Part shown: positions 48,982 through 58,035 of the stretch, in pieces | How positions within the stretch are numbered: position 1 is the stretch's first letter | Layout: every line of letters starts with the position of its first letter | Source of the DNA: Photorhabdus namnaonensis | GTDB lineage: Bacteria; Pseudomonadota; Gammaproteobacteria; Enterobacterales; Enterobacteriaceae | Assembly: GCF_001684335.1 (NCBI RefSeq) | Contig: NZ_LOIC01000072.1 | Coordinates: 64,737-128,736, forward strand | DNA length: 64,000 bases | Reading direction: 5' to 3' | Made by a program: the position numbers and the translations under genes | Notes under the pieces: generated by a model | Told to the model about the DNA's origin: nothing | The model's input: only the letters and a program-made list of their open reading frames with translations | Database searches by the model: none

Positions 48982-49010
48982 TGGGGATAGTCATTATCCC
49001 CATTAATTTA
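48982..49010 (+). terminator. Terminator of pyrC
   Basis: ATGGGGATA / TATCCCCAT perfect 9-bp stem with a 5-base loop, then TAATTT; 8 bases after the stop. Confidence 0.75.
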
Positions 49011-49174
49011 CATAGTTACCAATACACCAACAAATTGACTCATAATTCCTAACAAAAAACCTTCTTACTTTCATTAAAAAGCATATACTAACTAATGACT
49101 CATTCGAGAATGAGGCAGTTTGCTCTTAGTCAATGATATTAATAAATAATGCAGTGATCTGATTAGGAGGTTTT

Positions 49175-49429
49175 ATGGGCAGTAAAGATGAGGTTATTCA
49201 AACGCATCCTGTTGTAGGTTGGGATGTGAGTACCGTTGATACATATGATGCAATGATGCTACGCCTTCACTATTTGTCCTCCCAAGATCAAACACCAGAA
49301 CATGTCATGGTAGATCGAACCTTATGGTTGACAACTGACATTGCAAAGCAATTGATATACATCCTCCAGGCAGGAATTGAAAAGATCGAATCTTCAGAAT
49401 ACAGCGATCTAAACCATACGAAACATTAA
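49175..49429 (+). CDS. bssS: BssS, biofilm-associated regulator
   Basis: 84 residues. EVIQTHPVVGWDVSTVDTYDAMMLRLHY and TLWLTTDIAKQLI closely match E. coli BssS (YceP), a small protein affecting biofilm through signal and indole-related pathways. AGGAGG precedes the ATG by 5 bases. A 10-bp hairpin follows. Confidence 0.93.
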   Translation: MGSKDEVIQTHPVVGWDVSTVDTYDAMMLRLHYLSSQDQTPEHVMVDRTLWLTTDIAKQLIYILQAGIEKIESSEYSDLNHTKH

Positions 49430-49440
49430 TAATCTTAAAC

Positions 49441-49468
49441 CCGGACACCCGCATAAATGGGTGTCCGG
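49441..49468. terminator. Hairpin after bssS
   Basis: CCGGACACCC / GGGTGTCCGG, perfect 10-bp stem with an 8-base loop. There is no T-tract on the plus strand, so termination efficiency is unclear. Confidence 0.5.
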
Positions 49469-49632
49469 CTAGGAGACCCATCAATTCATCTCAAAGATTT
49501 TGTCTGGAATACCATATCACTATATAATAATTTCGGATTAAGTTAACTTAACCATCACAATTGCCGAGTTGACTACTAATATATGGGGCGTTTATTGTGA
49601 GTTTGGCCAAACAGGAACAGGGATGTACAATA

Positions 49633-50235
49633 ATGAAAATCTTAGTTGTTGAAGAGTGCTATTATACCCGTTCAGGTATCAGCGAGTTTTTAAAGCAGAG
49701 CGATAATGCTGAAAATCTTGAAATCGTTGACTCGCCTTCAATCAACGAGGCTATAGATATTGTAACTCATTTTTCTCCTGATATCGTTCTGGCTAACTTG
49801 ACACACTATTGCCATCATGCCAGTTACTGTTCCGATTTACAGAAATTTATTACTCTTATAGATAACACGCGTATATATATATACCTTCATAGCGCTTATC
49901 CTTATTGTGACAATCATATTACACTGAAGGATAATGCTTTTATTCTGGCAAAGAAAAATCTTACCTATCTGCTTAATAAAATTAGCAAAACTACATTGCA
50001 GGAAATTCAGAGACATAAAGCGACAGTCGACCAATGTTGCTCTATTTTCAGTCCTCAAGAGCATAAAGTTATCGATTATTGGATGAAAGAAACGCCTAAT
50101 TACAAGATATCACAAAAGTTAAAGATCAGTAGTAGCACAGTCTATTCCCATAAAAGACACATTACTGAAAAGATGAATGTGCGTAATAGAATTGAACTCT
50201 GCTTTATTTACAATGTATTTAAATATCTCTATTAA
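49633..50235 (+). CDS. LuxR/RcsA-type transcriptional regulator with degenerate receiver
   Basis: About 200 residues from the ATG at 49633 (MKILVVEECYYTRSG); a GTG 36 bases earlier is less likely. The N-terminal part has the receiver fold pattern, but the acidic pair is EE and the phospho-acceptor position is Asn (PDIVLANLTH), so it should not be phosphorylated normally. The C-terminal helix-turn-helix is LuxR-like (FSPQEHKVIDYW ... KISQKLKISSSTVYSHKRHITEKM). The arrangement resembles RcsA, a partner of RcsB. The genomic position beside bssS gives no clear target. Confidence 0.8.
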   Translation: MKILVVEECYYTRSGISEFLKQSDNAENLEIVDSPSINEAIDIVTHFSPDIVLANLTHYCHHASYCSDLQKFITLIDNTRIYIYLHSAYPYCDNHITLKDNAFILAKKNLTYLLNKISKTTLQEIQRHKATVDQCCSIFSPQEHKVIDYWMKETPNYKISQKLKISSSTVYSHKRHITEKMNVRNRIELCFIYNVFKYLY

Positions 50236-50260
50236 AGTCTCCTTTAACTAAATCGAATAA

Positions 50261-50286
50261 GCTGGCACATTGCTCTCTGTGCCAGC
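50261..50286. terminator. Bidirectional hairpin between the regulator and trhO
   Basis: GCTGGCACA / TGTGCCAGC, 9-bp perfect stem, between convergent genes. Confidence 0.6.
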
Positions 50287-50297
50287 GATTAATCACA

Positions 50298-51356
50298 TTA
50301 TTCAACAGACTGTATTGAAGTACTGCTCAATCCATCCTGTAGGCGATGCCGGGATTTATTAAATATTTTAGCTCCATTTTCACGACCGGCACGGCGAGCA
50401 CGCTGTTCGGTTTCCGGTAACCTGATTTCTTCTCGGCACGCTTCGCTACAACAGCCTTCAAATTTAATCGCACACTCTTGGCACTGAATAAACAACAAGT
50501 GGCAACCCTCATTCTTACAATTAGTATGACTATCGCAAGACGCACTACATTGATGGCAATGAGCAATCACCTCATCTGAAATACGCTCTCCCATCCGCTC
50601 ATCAAAGACAAAGTTTTTACCAATAAAACGTACCGGTAATCCCTGTTCCCTCGCTTTACGGGCATATTCAATAATACCGCCCTCTATGTGATGGACATTT
50701 TTAAAGCCATTGTGCAACATATAAGCACTGGCTTTTTCACAACGAATACCACCGGTGCAGTACATTACAATATTTTTATCCTTATTATCCTGCAACATTT
50801 CCACAGCCATTGGCAGTTGTTCACGGAACGTATCAGAAGGAATTTCAATTGCATTTTCAAAATGCCCGACTTCATATTCATAGTGATTGCGCATATCGAC
50901 AAATAACGTTTCAGGATCATCCAACATCTGGTTGACCTGAGCTGCTTTAAGGTACTCGCCGGTTCTTGATGGATCAAAAGTTTCATCTTCAATCCCATCA
51001 GCCACTACTCGGTCACGTACTTTCATACGCAAAACCCAGAAAGATTTCCCATCATCATCTAGGGCAATATTCAGCCTCAAATTATCCAATGCAGGATCAA
51101 CGCTATACAATAACGCCTTGAATGCTTCCAAATTATGAGTTGGTAAACTTATCTGAGCATTGATCCCCTCTTTAGCAATATAAACCCGGCCAAATACTGA
51201 AAGGTCAGTAAATTGCTGATATAAACTGTTACGAAAAGCCAGAGGATCTAAGATATTAAAATATTTGTAAAAAGAGATGGTGGTACGAGGTTGGGTCTCC
51301 GCCAACATACGTGCTTTCAGCTCTCTATTAGAAATGCGGTTGTGTAACACTGGCAT
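50298..51356 (-). CDS. trhO: TrhO, tRNA uridine(34) hydroxylase (rhodanese-domain)
   Basis: 352 residues. N-terminal ferredoxin-like domain, then a rhodanese domain with the active-site Cys in [14 protein letters not shown] cysteine-rich C-terminal segment ([19 protein letters not shown]) follows. This matches E. coli YceA/TrhO, which makes 5-hydroxyuridine at tRNA position 34 in an oxygen-dependent way. It lies next to dinI and lpxL. Confidence 0.94.
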   Translation of the reverse strand: MPVLHNRISNRELKARMLAETQPRTTISFYKYFNILDPLAFRNSLYQQFTDLSVFGRVYIAKEGINAQISLPTHNLEAFKALLYSVDPALDNLRLNIALDDDGKSFWVLRMKVRDRVVADGIEDETFDPSRTGEYLKAAQVNQMLDDPETLFVDMRNHYEYEVGHFENAIEIPSDTFREQLPMAVEMLQDNKDKNIVMYCTGGIRCEKASAYMLHNGFKNVHHIEGGIIEYARKAREQGLPVRFIGKNFVFDERMGERISDEVIAHCHQCSASCDSHTNCKNEGCHLLFIQCQECAIKFEGCCSEACREEIRLPETEQRARRAGRENGAKIFNKSRHRLQDGLSSTSIQSVE

Positions 51357-51607
51357 GGTGTACTTTCCTGAATTTCAAGTCATAAAATAGGGATGTATAA
51401 GTGGATAGCCTCCGCTATCAAGCGTAATATGATAACGAAAATGATTTTCAACGAGTAGTCATTTATAACGCAGCAATAGGAAATCAGTAGTAAAACGGGA
51501 TGCCGCCCCTCCCATCAGTTGAGCACGCAGCCCTTGACACACCGGCTAATAGAATAAGTCAAACAGCCGACAACCCGCAGGTTTAACTGGCAGTAACTTA
51601 ATCCTTA

Positions 51608-51844
51608 TCAGGGCAGGAACCAATCATCAGCGCTTTCCCATGTTTCCTGTAGAATCTCTTCAACGGCTTTCCTGTCATCAGGAGTGCCGCCACGAACAGA
51701 TAGCCCATCATGACTTGCCAGCTTTACATTGGTTTTAATATCAGGCCATCGACGTCTAAGACGGTTGTCCAGTTCTTCAGCAAGCGCAGGGACAGCACCT
51801 TTTGGCAATTTTTTAGATTTATCGATAGTGACTTCTACATGCAT
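51608..51844 (-). CDS. dinI: DinI, SOS-response modulator of RecA
   Basis: 78 residues from MHVEVTIDK at 51844, preceded by GGAGGG at 7 bases; a further upstream ATG is inside the LexA site and is unlikely. The C-terminus EILQETWESADDWF is almost identical to E. coli DinI. DinI binds and stabilises RecA filaments while limiting UmuD cleavage. A perfect LexA box lies just upstream. Confidence 0.94.
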   Translation of the reverse strand: MHVEVTIDKSKKLPKGAVPALAEELDNRLRRRWPDIKTNVKLASHDGLSVRGGTPDDRKAVEEILQETWESADDWFLP

Positions 51845-51865
51845 AATTTTTCCCTCCACAAACAA

Positions 51866-51885
51866 TACTGTTCATATAAACAGTA
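51866..51885 (-). promoter_or_regulatory. LexA box of dinI
   Basis: TACTGTTCATATAAACAGTA matches the SOS consensus TACTGT-N8-ACAGTA exactly. It lies 22 bases before the dinI ATG. Confidence 0.95.
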
Positions 51886-52128
51886 ATATTATCTACATGA
51901 ATTGTAAATAGCTCTGTAAAATTATTTTAGTTTTTACTTATCAGTAAATTATGAACTATCATTCTTTCACCAATGGCAAAACGGGATAATAAATAAGCAC
52001 ATCACCATCGACTAAAATTGAGATCATAAACATTTCACGCTTGAAAACTTCGATATCCCATTAAAAAATGTCACAATAGAGGAACTATTTTTTCCATCTT
52101 ATTTGGAACTATAAAAACCTGAGAATCC

Positions 52129-53070
52129 ATGATACAAGCACCTTCTTTTCAACGTTCACTACTTCATCCCCGTTATTGGCCTACTTGGTTTGGTATCTGT
52201 CTGCTTTACTTACTGGTTCTGCTCCCCTATCCCATTATTTACTGGATAGGCACTCGTCTGGGCAGATTTTCCATGCGTTTTTTGAAAAAACGCGCCAAAG
52301 TTGCCGAAAGAAATCTTGAACTATGCTTTCCTGACATGTCACAGGAGAAACGCGAAGCGCTATTAATAAAAAACTTCGAATCCGTCGGAATGGGAATCTT
52401 TGAAACAGGTATGGCTTGGTTTTGGCCTGACTGGCGGATAGAACGCTGGTTTAAAGTGACTGGGCGAGAAAACATTCAGAAAATTCAAACTACCGGGCAA
52501 GGAATTATTGTTATTGGCATCCACTTTCTGACGTTGGAACTCGGCGCCCGTATTCTTGGTTTGCTCAATCCTGGCATTGGCGTCTACCGCCCGAACGATA
52601 ATCCGGTTATGGATTGGCTACAAACATGGGGGAGACTACGTTCCAACAAATACATGTTGGATAGAAAAGATGTCAAGGGCATGATCCGCTGCCTAAAAAA
52701 CGGCGAAATTGTCTGGTACGCCCCCGATCATGATTACGGCCCGCGAAAAAGTGTATTTGCACCGCTATTTGCTGTTGAGTATGCTGCAACAACCACCGGC
52801 ACTTCAATACTTGTACGTCTCGCTGATCCGGCAATGATCCCATTTACCCCCCGTCGTCTGCCTGACGGAAAAGGTTATGAACTGATTATTCAACCGGCAG
52901 TAGCAGGATTTCCAAAAGACGATGAAGTGAAAGCGGCTGCCTTCATGAACAAAGTCGTAGAACAGGAAATTTTACAAGCACCTGATCAATACATGTGGTT
53001 ACACCGTCGTTTTAAAACCCGGCCCAAGGGTATGCCTTCTCTGTACGGGCAAGCTGATAAAGTCCATTAA
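52129..53070 (+). CDS. lpxL: LpxL, Kdo2-lipid IVA lauroyltransferase
   Basis: 313 residues. One N-terminal TM (about 20-42), then the acyltransferase HX4E motif (HFLTLE), [40 protein letters not shown] and [10 protein letters not shown], all close to E. coli LpxL. It adds the secondary acyl chain of lipid A in the inner membrane. The sister enzyme LpxP is the alternative; the location beside trhO favours LpxL. Confidence 0.9.
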   Translation: MIQAPSFQRSLLHPRYWPTWFGICLLYLLVLLPYPIIYWIGTRLGRFSMRFLKKRAKVAERNLELCFPDMSQEKREALLIKNFESVGMGIFETGMAWFWPDWRIERWFKVTGRENIQKIQTTGQGIIVIGIHFLTLELGARILGLLNPGIGVYRPNDNPVMDWLQTWGRLRSNKYMLDRKDVKGMIRCLKNGEIVWYAPDHDYGPRKSVFAPLFAVEYAATTTGTSILVRLADPAMIPFTPRRLPDGKGYELIIQPAVAGFPKDDEVKAAAFMNKVVEQEILQAPDQYMWLHRRFKTRPKGMPSLYGQADKVH

Positions 53071-53080
53071 ATTTATTAAC

Positions 53081-53107
53081 GGCTGCTTCTCCGCCCAAGA
53101 AGCAGCC
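53081..53107 (+). terminator. Hairpin after lpxL
   Basis: GGCTGCTTCT / AGAAGCAGCC, perfect 10-bp stem, 7-base loop; weak T-tract. Confidence 0.65.
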
Positions 53108-53146
53108 ATAATCGCTTTCTCATACCATACAACCCAATAATTGACT

Positions 53147-53271
53147 ATACCCGTCATCTTTCAAGTTGCCTCTTTGTTGGCTGCACTCACTCACCCCGGT
53201 CACATAGTTACCTATGCTCCCGGGGATTCGCTCCCTTGCCGTCGCGATTCATCTTGAAATCCATAGGGTAT
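53147..53271. repeat. ERIC-type repeat, intact copy after lpxL
   Basis: 125-bp palindrome with ATACCC/GGGTAT ends and the ERIC core; a few base differences from the other intact copies (for example CACTCACTCACC and GCGATTCATC). Confidence 0.9.
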
Positions 53272-53800
53272 ATCTCATTTCAACGCTGAGGTTATACTTT
53301 TTAATTTAATTTATTTCCAATTTTTATATAAAAAAACAAGGAGTAATCTAATATTTCCGAATAAATACTAAGTTGATAATCAAATCAATTTACTTTTCTT
53401 CCCTTTTACTATTACCGTTAATATCTAGCCCTTAAAAAGATGTCTTATATATTATAGTTATTACTTAATTTATTATTTTAAAATATTTTTTCCATAAAAA
53501 TACATTGAATATAAATAGAAGTAAGTCAATAGGCTTCATCCTCATTTTAACCTATCAATTATGAGAAATGAGATTTATGTCGGATTTTTCTCTGAAAAGT
53601 GGAATATAAGTAAGAGATATCCTACTTGTTAATAAAATTGACCGGAAAATATGTTAAAAATATATTAACAAGATATGACATCATTTAATAAAAACGTGGC
53701 TTTTTTGTTTGCTCTAAACCTAAATTTGAAAGAGCTTTTTAAAAGCTTTATTTGTCACACACACCGCACTCTTGGAGTGTAGTCTTATAGGAAAACTTAG
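53272..53800. other. AT-rich upstream region of the peptide transporter
   Basis: About 530 bases of low G+C with no open frame. It must carry the transporter promoter. I could not identify a specific operator. Confidence 0.5.
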
Positions 53801-55339
53801 ATGCAATCCTCCATTAACAATACAAAAACCAGAACTTTTTTTGGGCATCCTTACCCATTAAGTTCTTTGTTCTTCACAGAAATGTGGGAACGTTTCTCTT
53901 ACTACGGCATTCGGCCACTGCTGATCTTGTTCATGGCTGCAACCATCTATGATGGTGGTATGGGTATTCCCCGTGAACAGGCCGCGGCTATTGTCGGTAT
54001 CTTCGCAGGTAGTGTTTATCTGACCGCACTGCCCGGTGGTTGGCTGGCGGATAACTGGTTGGGTCAACGTCAAGCAGTCTGGTATGGCTCAATCATTATT
54101 GCACTAGGGCACCTGTCTATCGCTCTCTCCGGCTTTTTAAGTCATTATTTGTTCTTTATTGGCTTATTACTGATCGTATTAGGTACAGGACTGTTTAAAA
54201 CCTGTGTCACCGTCATGGTCGGCACGCTGTATAAAAAAGATGATCCACGTCGTGATGGTGGTTTTTCCCTATTTTATATGGGAATTAATATCGGTTCCTT
54301 CATTGCTCCTCTGGCTACAGGCTTGCTGGTTCGTGACTATGGCTGGCACTGGGGTTTTGGTATCGGGGGGTTGGGGATGCTGGTTGCCCTATTGATATTC
54401 CGTTTCTACGCGATCCCTTTGATGCGCCAATATGATAAAGAAGGTGGTCTGGATTCAAGCTGGGACCACCCTACAGTGAAGCGTGAAAACGTCGGCAAAT
54501 GGGTCTTTGCCACTGTTATCGCTATCATTGCTATTATTGCTCTGCTAATCCTTGGTGTAATTCCATTCAATCCGGTAGCCGTAGCCAGCGCAATGGTCTA
54601 TGTGATCTCATCCTGTGTAACACTTTACTTTGCCTATTTGTTCCTGTTTGCTGGCTTAAGCAGTAGTGACCGTTCGCGCCTGCTGGTCTGTTTTATCCTG
54701 CTGGTATCTGCTGCATTCTTCTGGTCTGCATACGAACAAACGCCAACGTCATTCAACCTGTTCGCCAATGATTATACTAACCGTATAGTGATGGGGTTTG
54801 AGATCCCGACAGTATGGTTCCAATCAATTAATGCACTGTTTATTATCCTGCTGGCCCCCGTATTCAGTTGGTTCTGGCCCAGATTGGCAAAAAACAACAT
54901 CAACCCGAGCAGTATCAGTAAATTCATTATTGGTATTCTGTTCGCTGCCGGTGGTTTTGGCGTGATGATTCTGGCTGCGCAAAATGTGCTGGCAACAGGT
55001 GAAACCGTTTCTCCTTTCTGGCTGATATCAAGTTCTCTGTTTCTGACACTCGGTGAATTGTGCCTTAGCCCAATTGGTCTCGCAACGATGACGTTACTAG
55101 CCCCATCCCGAATGCGTGGTCAGGTAATGGGCTTGTGGTTCTGCGCAAGTGCACTGGGTAATCTGGCTGCTGGCCTGATTGGCGGGCATGTACGCGCTGA
55201 CCAACTAGACAACCTACCTGATCTGTTCTCCCGCGTATCTTTGGCTCTGGTTATTTGTGCAGTCGTATTGATGGCGTTAGTTGTCCCCATTCGCCGCCTG
55301 CTTAATAGTGCTGATAAATCAGAAGCGAAAGCTCAATAA
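53801..55339 (+). CDS. Proton-dependent oligopeptide transporter (POT/PTR family)
   Basis: 512 residues with about 12-14 TM segments. The POT hallmark ExxER is seen in FFTEMWERFSYYGIRPLL, and GLFKTCVTVMVGTLY and FSLFYMGINIGSFIAPLATG follow. The family imports di- and tripeptides with protons. The sequence is not the usual DtpA/DtpB type (FYLIFSIELWERFGYYG), so I give no symbol. The ATG follows an ATAGGAAAAC ribosome-binding site. Confidence 0.9.
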   Translation: MQSSINNTKTRTFFGHPYPLSSLFFTEMWERFSYYGIRPLLILFMAATIYDGGMGIPREQAAAIVGIFAGSVYLTALPGGWLADNWLGQRQAVWYGSIIIALGHLSIALSGFLSHYLFFIGLLLIVLGTGLFKTCVTVMVGTLYKKDDPRRDGGFSLFYMGINIGSFIAPLATGLLVRDYGWHWGFGIGGLGMLVALLIFRFYAIPLMRQYDKEGGLDSSWDHPTVKRENVGKWVFATVIAIIAIIALLILGVIPFNPVAVASAMVYVISSCVTLYFAYLFLFAGLSSSDRSRLLVCFILLVSAAFFWSAYEQTPTSFNLFANDYTNRIVMGFEIPTVWFQSINALFIILLAPVFSWFWPRLAKNNINPSSISKFIIGILFAAGGFGVMILAAQNVLATGETVSPFWLISSSLFLTLGELCLSPIGLATMTLLAPSRMRGQVMGLWFCASALGNLAAGLIGGHVRADQLDNLPDLFSRVSLALVICAVVLMALVVPIRRLLNSADKSEAKAQ

Positions 55340-55355
55340 TATCGATAGTCAGCAT

Positions 55356-55386
55356 AAAGCCATCTTATGATTCAGATGGCTTTATG
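55356..55386 (+). terminator. Terminator of the peptide transporter gene
   Basis: AAAGCCATCT / AGATGGCTTT, 10-bp perfect stem, 8-base loop, TTTATG tail. Confidence 0.8.
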
Positions 55387-55404
55387 CCCTTAACAACAAA
55401 TCCA

Positions 55405-55728
55405 TCAATGCACTGCCGTTATGATTGATGGATTAACTATCTGTTTCACATTCAATGACTCCGCTTGATATGCATGATTACGCACATCCCATAGTTCAAC
55501 GGCATGCTGAATATTAAGCCAAAACTCTGCGGTGTTCCCCAAAGCCGCTGCCAATTTGATCGCCATAGGAACGGTCAGCGAACCTTTATCATGCACAATC
55601 CTGCTTAATGTATTACGGTGAACACCCATAGCTTCCGCAAGCATATTAATTTCAATATTCAAAGGCGCCAGAAACTCACTCACCAATATTTCACCCACTG
55701 TTGCAGGGCGACGTTTTGTATTTCTCAT
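55405..55728 (-). CDS. higA: HigA-type antitoxin
   Basis: 107 residues from the ATG at 55728; the frame extends upstream into the toxin gene but without conservation. TVGEILVSEFLAPLNIEINMLAEAMGVHRNTLSRIVHDKGSLT is the HigA/VapI helix-turn-helix pattern. It should neutralise HigB and autorepress the pair. It starts 16 bp after the toxin gene, in the toxin-first order typical of higBA. Confidence 0.9.
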   Translation of the reverse strand: MRNTKRRPATVGEILVSEFLAPLNIEINMLAEAMGVHRNTLSRIVHDKGSLTVPMAIKLAAALGNTAEFWLNIQHAVELWDVRNHAYQAESLNVKQIVNPSIITAVH

Positions 55729-55744
55729 TATTATTTCCCTCAGT

Positions 55745-56032
55745 TTAATAGTTATGAGGATCCAGATATGTATCAACTGCAATACCATCAATCCATTGAA
55801 AAATAAGCCTGTATTGCCTGTTTACTCTTATTGAGCACCATCCCCTTAAATAACCATTTAAATGTTCAAAATGGTTTCCCGGAGGGATTCTTAAATCAGC
55901 TTCTTTAACCGATGCATCCAGAATTTGTAGTTTTCTGTATAACGCACGCTGTAAAGATGCAGGTATGCATTTGTGCGGTAAATCCTGTTCGTAAAATCTT
56001 TCTAGCCATCTATCCTTGAATTCAACAGCCAT
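55745..56032 (-). CDS. higB: HigB-type toxin (RelE superfamily mRNA interferase)
   Basis: 95 residues with RKLQILDASVKEADLRIPPGNHFEHLNGYLRGWCSIRVNRQYRLIFQWIDG, read here as the RelE/HigB fold with its basic residues and the C-terminal VDTYLDPHNY. Ribosome-dependent mRNA cleavage is expected from the family. The pair sits alone between the transporter and a regulator gene. Confidence 0.9.
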   Translation of the reverse strand: MAVEFKDRWLERFYEQDLPHKCIPASLQRALYRKLQILDASVKEADLRIPPGNHFEHLNGYLRGWCSIRVNRQYRLIFQWIDGIAVDTYLDPHNY

Positions 56033-56099
56033 AACATCCTCGTTGTTTGTATATTACGCACAATCATGTTGTGCATCAAGTTATAAAATACTGAAAATA

Positions 56100-56807
56100 T
56101 CATTTGGCTTTACGCAACATGGCTGGAGTACAACCATAATGTTGACTAAATGCAAAGGTAAAAGCCGACTGGGAAGCATAACCAGACAAAAAAGCAATAT
56201 CAGCCAAAGCCCTATCACTGTAAGCCAGCAGATTATAGGCAAATTCCATCCGGCATGTTTTCAAATAAGCCATTGGACTCATCCCTATTGCAATAAACAG
56301 TTTACGACGCAAAGTACTGGCAGATACTGCGCAAATATCAGCCATATCCATCACCGTTACTTTTTCATGCAGACGCCCAACAAGCCCCTGACGCAGTTTG
56401 ACTATCAACGTTGAAGACGAGCCTGCTTGTGGTAGTTGAGCAAGCAGCAAACGGGCGGCATCAGCGTGATTAGCGGGGGACTGAGGGTAATCATGCAACC
56501 ACTTAATAAGAGCAAGGGCAGAATCAGGTAATGGTTGCCAGAAAGAATCACTATGTAATTGATTAAACAGTGCCGAAGGCAACTCCAGCACCAATTGCTG
56601 ATTTTCACCACTCGCGAAAAAGCTGTGTTTCGCATCCGGTGGGATCATAACAACATTTCCAAAACTAACGGTACTTTGTTGCCCTTCCACGTTTAACTCA
56701 AGTTGTCCGTGATAGCCAAAAACGAACTGCCATAACCCTTGGTGGCTATGGCTAATTGTTTCAGCAGAATACCGGCGTAAATGTAATGAAGGTAATTGAA
56801 CAGCCAT
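56100..56807 (-). CDS. AraC-family transcriptional regulator
   Basis: 235 residues. N-terminal cupin-like sensing half (SHSHQGLWQFVFGYHGQLEL; VMIPPDAKHSFF) and a C-terminal double helix-turn-helix (VSASTLRRKLFIAIGMSPMAYLKTCRMEFA; IAFLSGYASQSAFTFAFSQHYGCTP). The ligand and targets are not evident; neighbours are higBA and csaA. Confidence 0.88.
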   Translation of the reverse strand: MAVQLPSLHLRRYSAETISHSHQGLWQFVFGYHGQLELNVEGQQSTVSFGNVVMIPPDAKHSFFASGENQQLVLELPSALFNQLHSDSFWQPLPDSALALIKWLHDYPQSPANHADAARLLLAQLPQAGSSSTLIVKLRQGLVGRLHEKVTVMDMADICAVSASTLRRKLFIAIGMSPMAYLKTCRMEFAYNLLAYSDRALADIAFLSGYASQSAFTFAFSQHYGCTPAMLRKAK

Positions 56808-56863
56808 ATTTATTGTCGCTGATTAAAATACACTCCATTTATTCGACAACAAAATAGCGTGGT

Positions 56864-57199
56864 TTACAATAACTTATGACCATTCGGGACAGGAAGAGTA
56901 AATTCTGCGATCACCACCGCACCATTTTCATCCATACTGCCAGTTAACAACACCTCTGATTTAACACCAGCAATCCGTTTTGGTGGAAAATTGCATACAC
57001 AAAGAACCTGACGGCCAATTAATTGTTCAGGTATGTAATGCACAGTTATCTGGGCGCTTGAGCTTTTAACGCCCAACTCGCCAAGATCAATTTGTAATTT
57101 ATAGGCAGGTTTGCTGGCTTTAGGATTCAATTCTACTGAAATAATTGTGCCAACCCGCATATCGACTTTCTCAAAGTCAGCCCACTCGATTTGTTCCAT
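56864..57199 (-). CDS. csaA: CsaA/YgjH-type tRNA-binding domain protein
   Basis: 111 residues, a single OB-fold EMAP/Trbp111 domain. [25 protein letters not shown] and [21 protein letters not shown] match B. subtilis CsaA closely. Members bind tRNA and have been described as secretion-related chaperones. The ATG has AAAGGAG 8 bases upstream. Confidence 0.88.
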   Translation of the reverse strand: MEQIEWADFEKVDMRVGTIISVELNPKASKPAYKLQIDLGELGVKSSSAQITVHYIPEQLIGRQVLCVCNFPPKRIAGVKSEVLLTGSMDENGAVVIAEFTLPVPNGHKLL

Positions 57200-57357
57200 A
57201 TATTCTTCTCCTTTAGTGCGAAGTGATTATATTCACATGCTATTGGAGAAAATTCTTTCGAAAGAGCGTCAATAATTGTCGACAAACTGCCTATTTTTTC
57301 CGACAGGTCATTCACTTCACTATCGAGTTGCTTTAAGTCACGGTTATTCCCGATCAA
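57133..57357 (-). CDS. Possible small coiled-coil ORF in an overlapping frame
   Basis: 74 codons beginning with TTG in a frame shifted relative to the upstream secreted protein, and running 67 bases into csaA. Residues 8-32 ([25 protein letters not shown]) have a heptad pattern typical of coiled coils, which argues for coding. The last 20 codons overlap csaA and look non-coding. It may be read by frameshift at the T6 run (57356-57361) from the preceding gene, or be a frameshifted 3' end of that gene. Confidence 0.3.
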   Translation of the reverse strand: MIGNNRDLKQLDSEVNDLSEKIGSLSTIIDALSKEFSPIACEYNHFALKEKNIWNKSSGLTLRKSICGLAQLFQ

Positions 57358-57700
57358 AAAAGTTATCTCTGGTCATACCGTTATTCTCTTTAATACGCGC
57401 AGCACGTTCAATATCCTGACGGATTTTCTCATTGACACGATCATTAAACTCTCGACTCTTCCGATTAGATTCATCTTCTCGTAACTGCCTTGCCAGTTCC
57501 CGTTTCTCCGCCGCTTGATTATCTGCAATGAGTTCATTCACATCCCAATACTCGGATTTAAGATTTTCCCGTTTTTTTAAATACTCCTCAGATGGCTTAT
57601 TATCAACCGGAATATCACTTTTGTAGTCAAAATTTGAGGCAAATACCTGGAAAGAAATTGCAGATAAAACAGCAAAAACGTAACGCGATCCTTTAATCAT
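57344..57700 (-). CDS. Small exported protein with charged helical domain, unknown function
   Basis: 118 residues from MIKGSRYVFAVLSAISFQVFAS, a Sec-type signal peptide with probable cleavage after VFA. The mature part is highly charged and helical (EKRELARQLREDESNRKSREFNDRVNEKIRQDIERAARIKE). GAGGG precedes the ATG by 8 bases; an upstream in-frame ATG at 57736 would bury the signal peptide. The gene ends within 14 bases of a T6 run where a second frame continues. I do not recognise a family. Confidence 0.6.
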   Translation of the reverse strand: MIKGSRYVFAVLSAISFQVFASNFDYKSDIPVDNKPSEEYLKKRENLKSEYWDVNELIADNQAAEKRELARQLREDESNRKSREFNDRVNEKIRQDIERAARIKENNGMTRDNFFDRE

Positions 57701-57901
57701 CCTATTGTCCCTCTTCAAAACCATAACTTCGCACAACCATTAAATAATTATTGCCAATAGGAATCAATAGCATTTAGACACAACAAGAGGATTATCCACA
57801 TCAGGTTTATATTTTATTGAAATTGAGCTTCTAGCAGCACGTTAAAATTAACCCGCCAAAATATGTGGGCTATGAGTCATTAATAAAATTAATCCAGAAA
57901 T

Positions 57902-58026
57902 ATACCCGTCATCTTTCAAGCTGCCTCTTTGTTGGCTGCGCTCACTCACCCCAGTCACATAGTTTGCTATGCTCCCGGGGATTCGCTCCCTTGCCGTCGC
58001 GATGCAACTTGAAATCCATAGGGTAT
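57902..58026. repeat. ERIC-type repeat, intact copy after iolR
   Basis: 125-bp palindrome with the same ends and core as the other intact copies. Its right end lies 10 bases from the iolR stop codon, so it will be in the iolR transcript. Confidence 0.9.
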
Positions 58027-58035
58027 ACAAGATAA

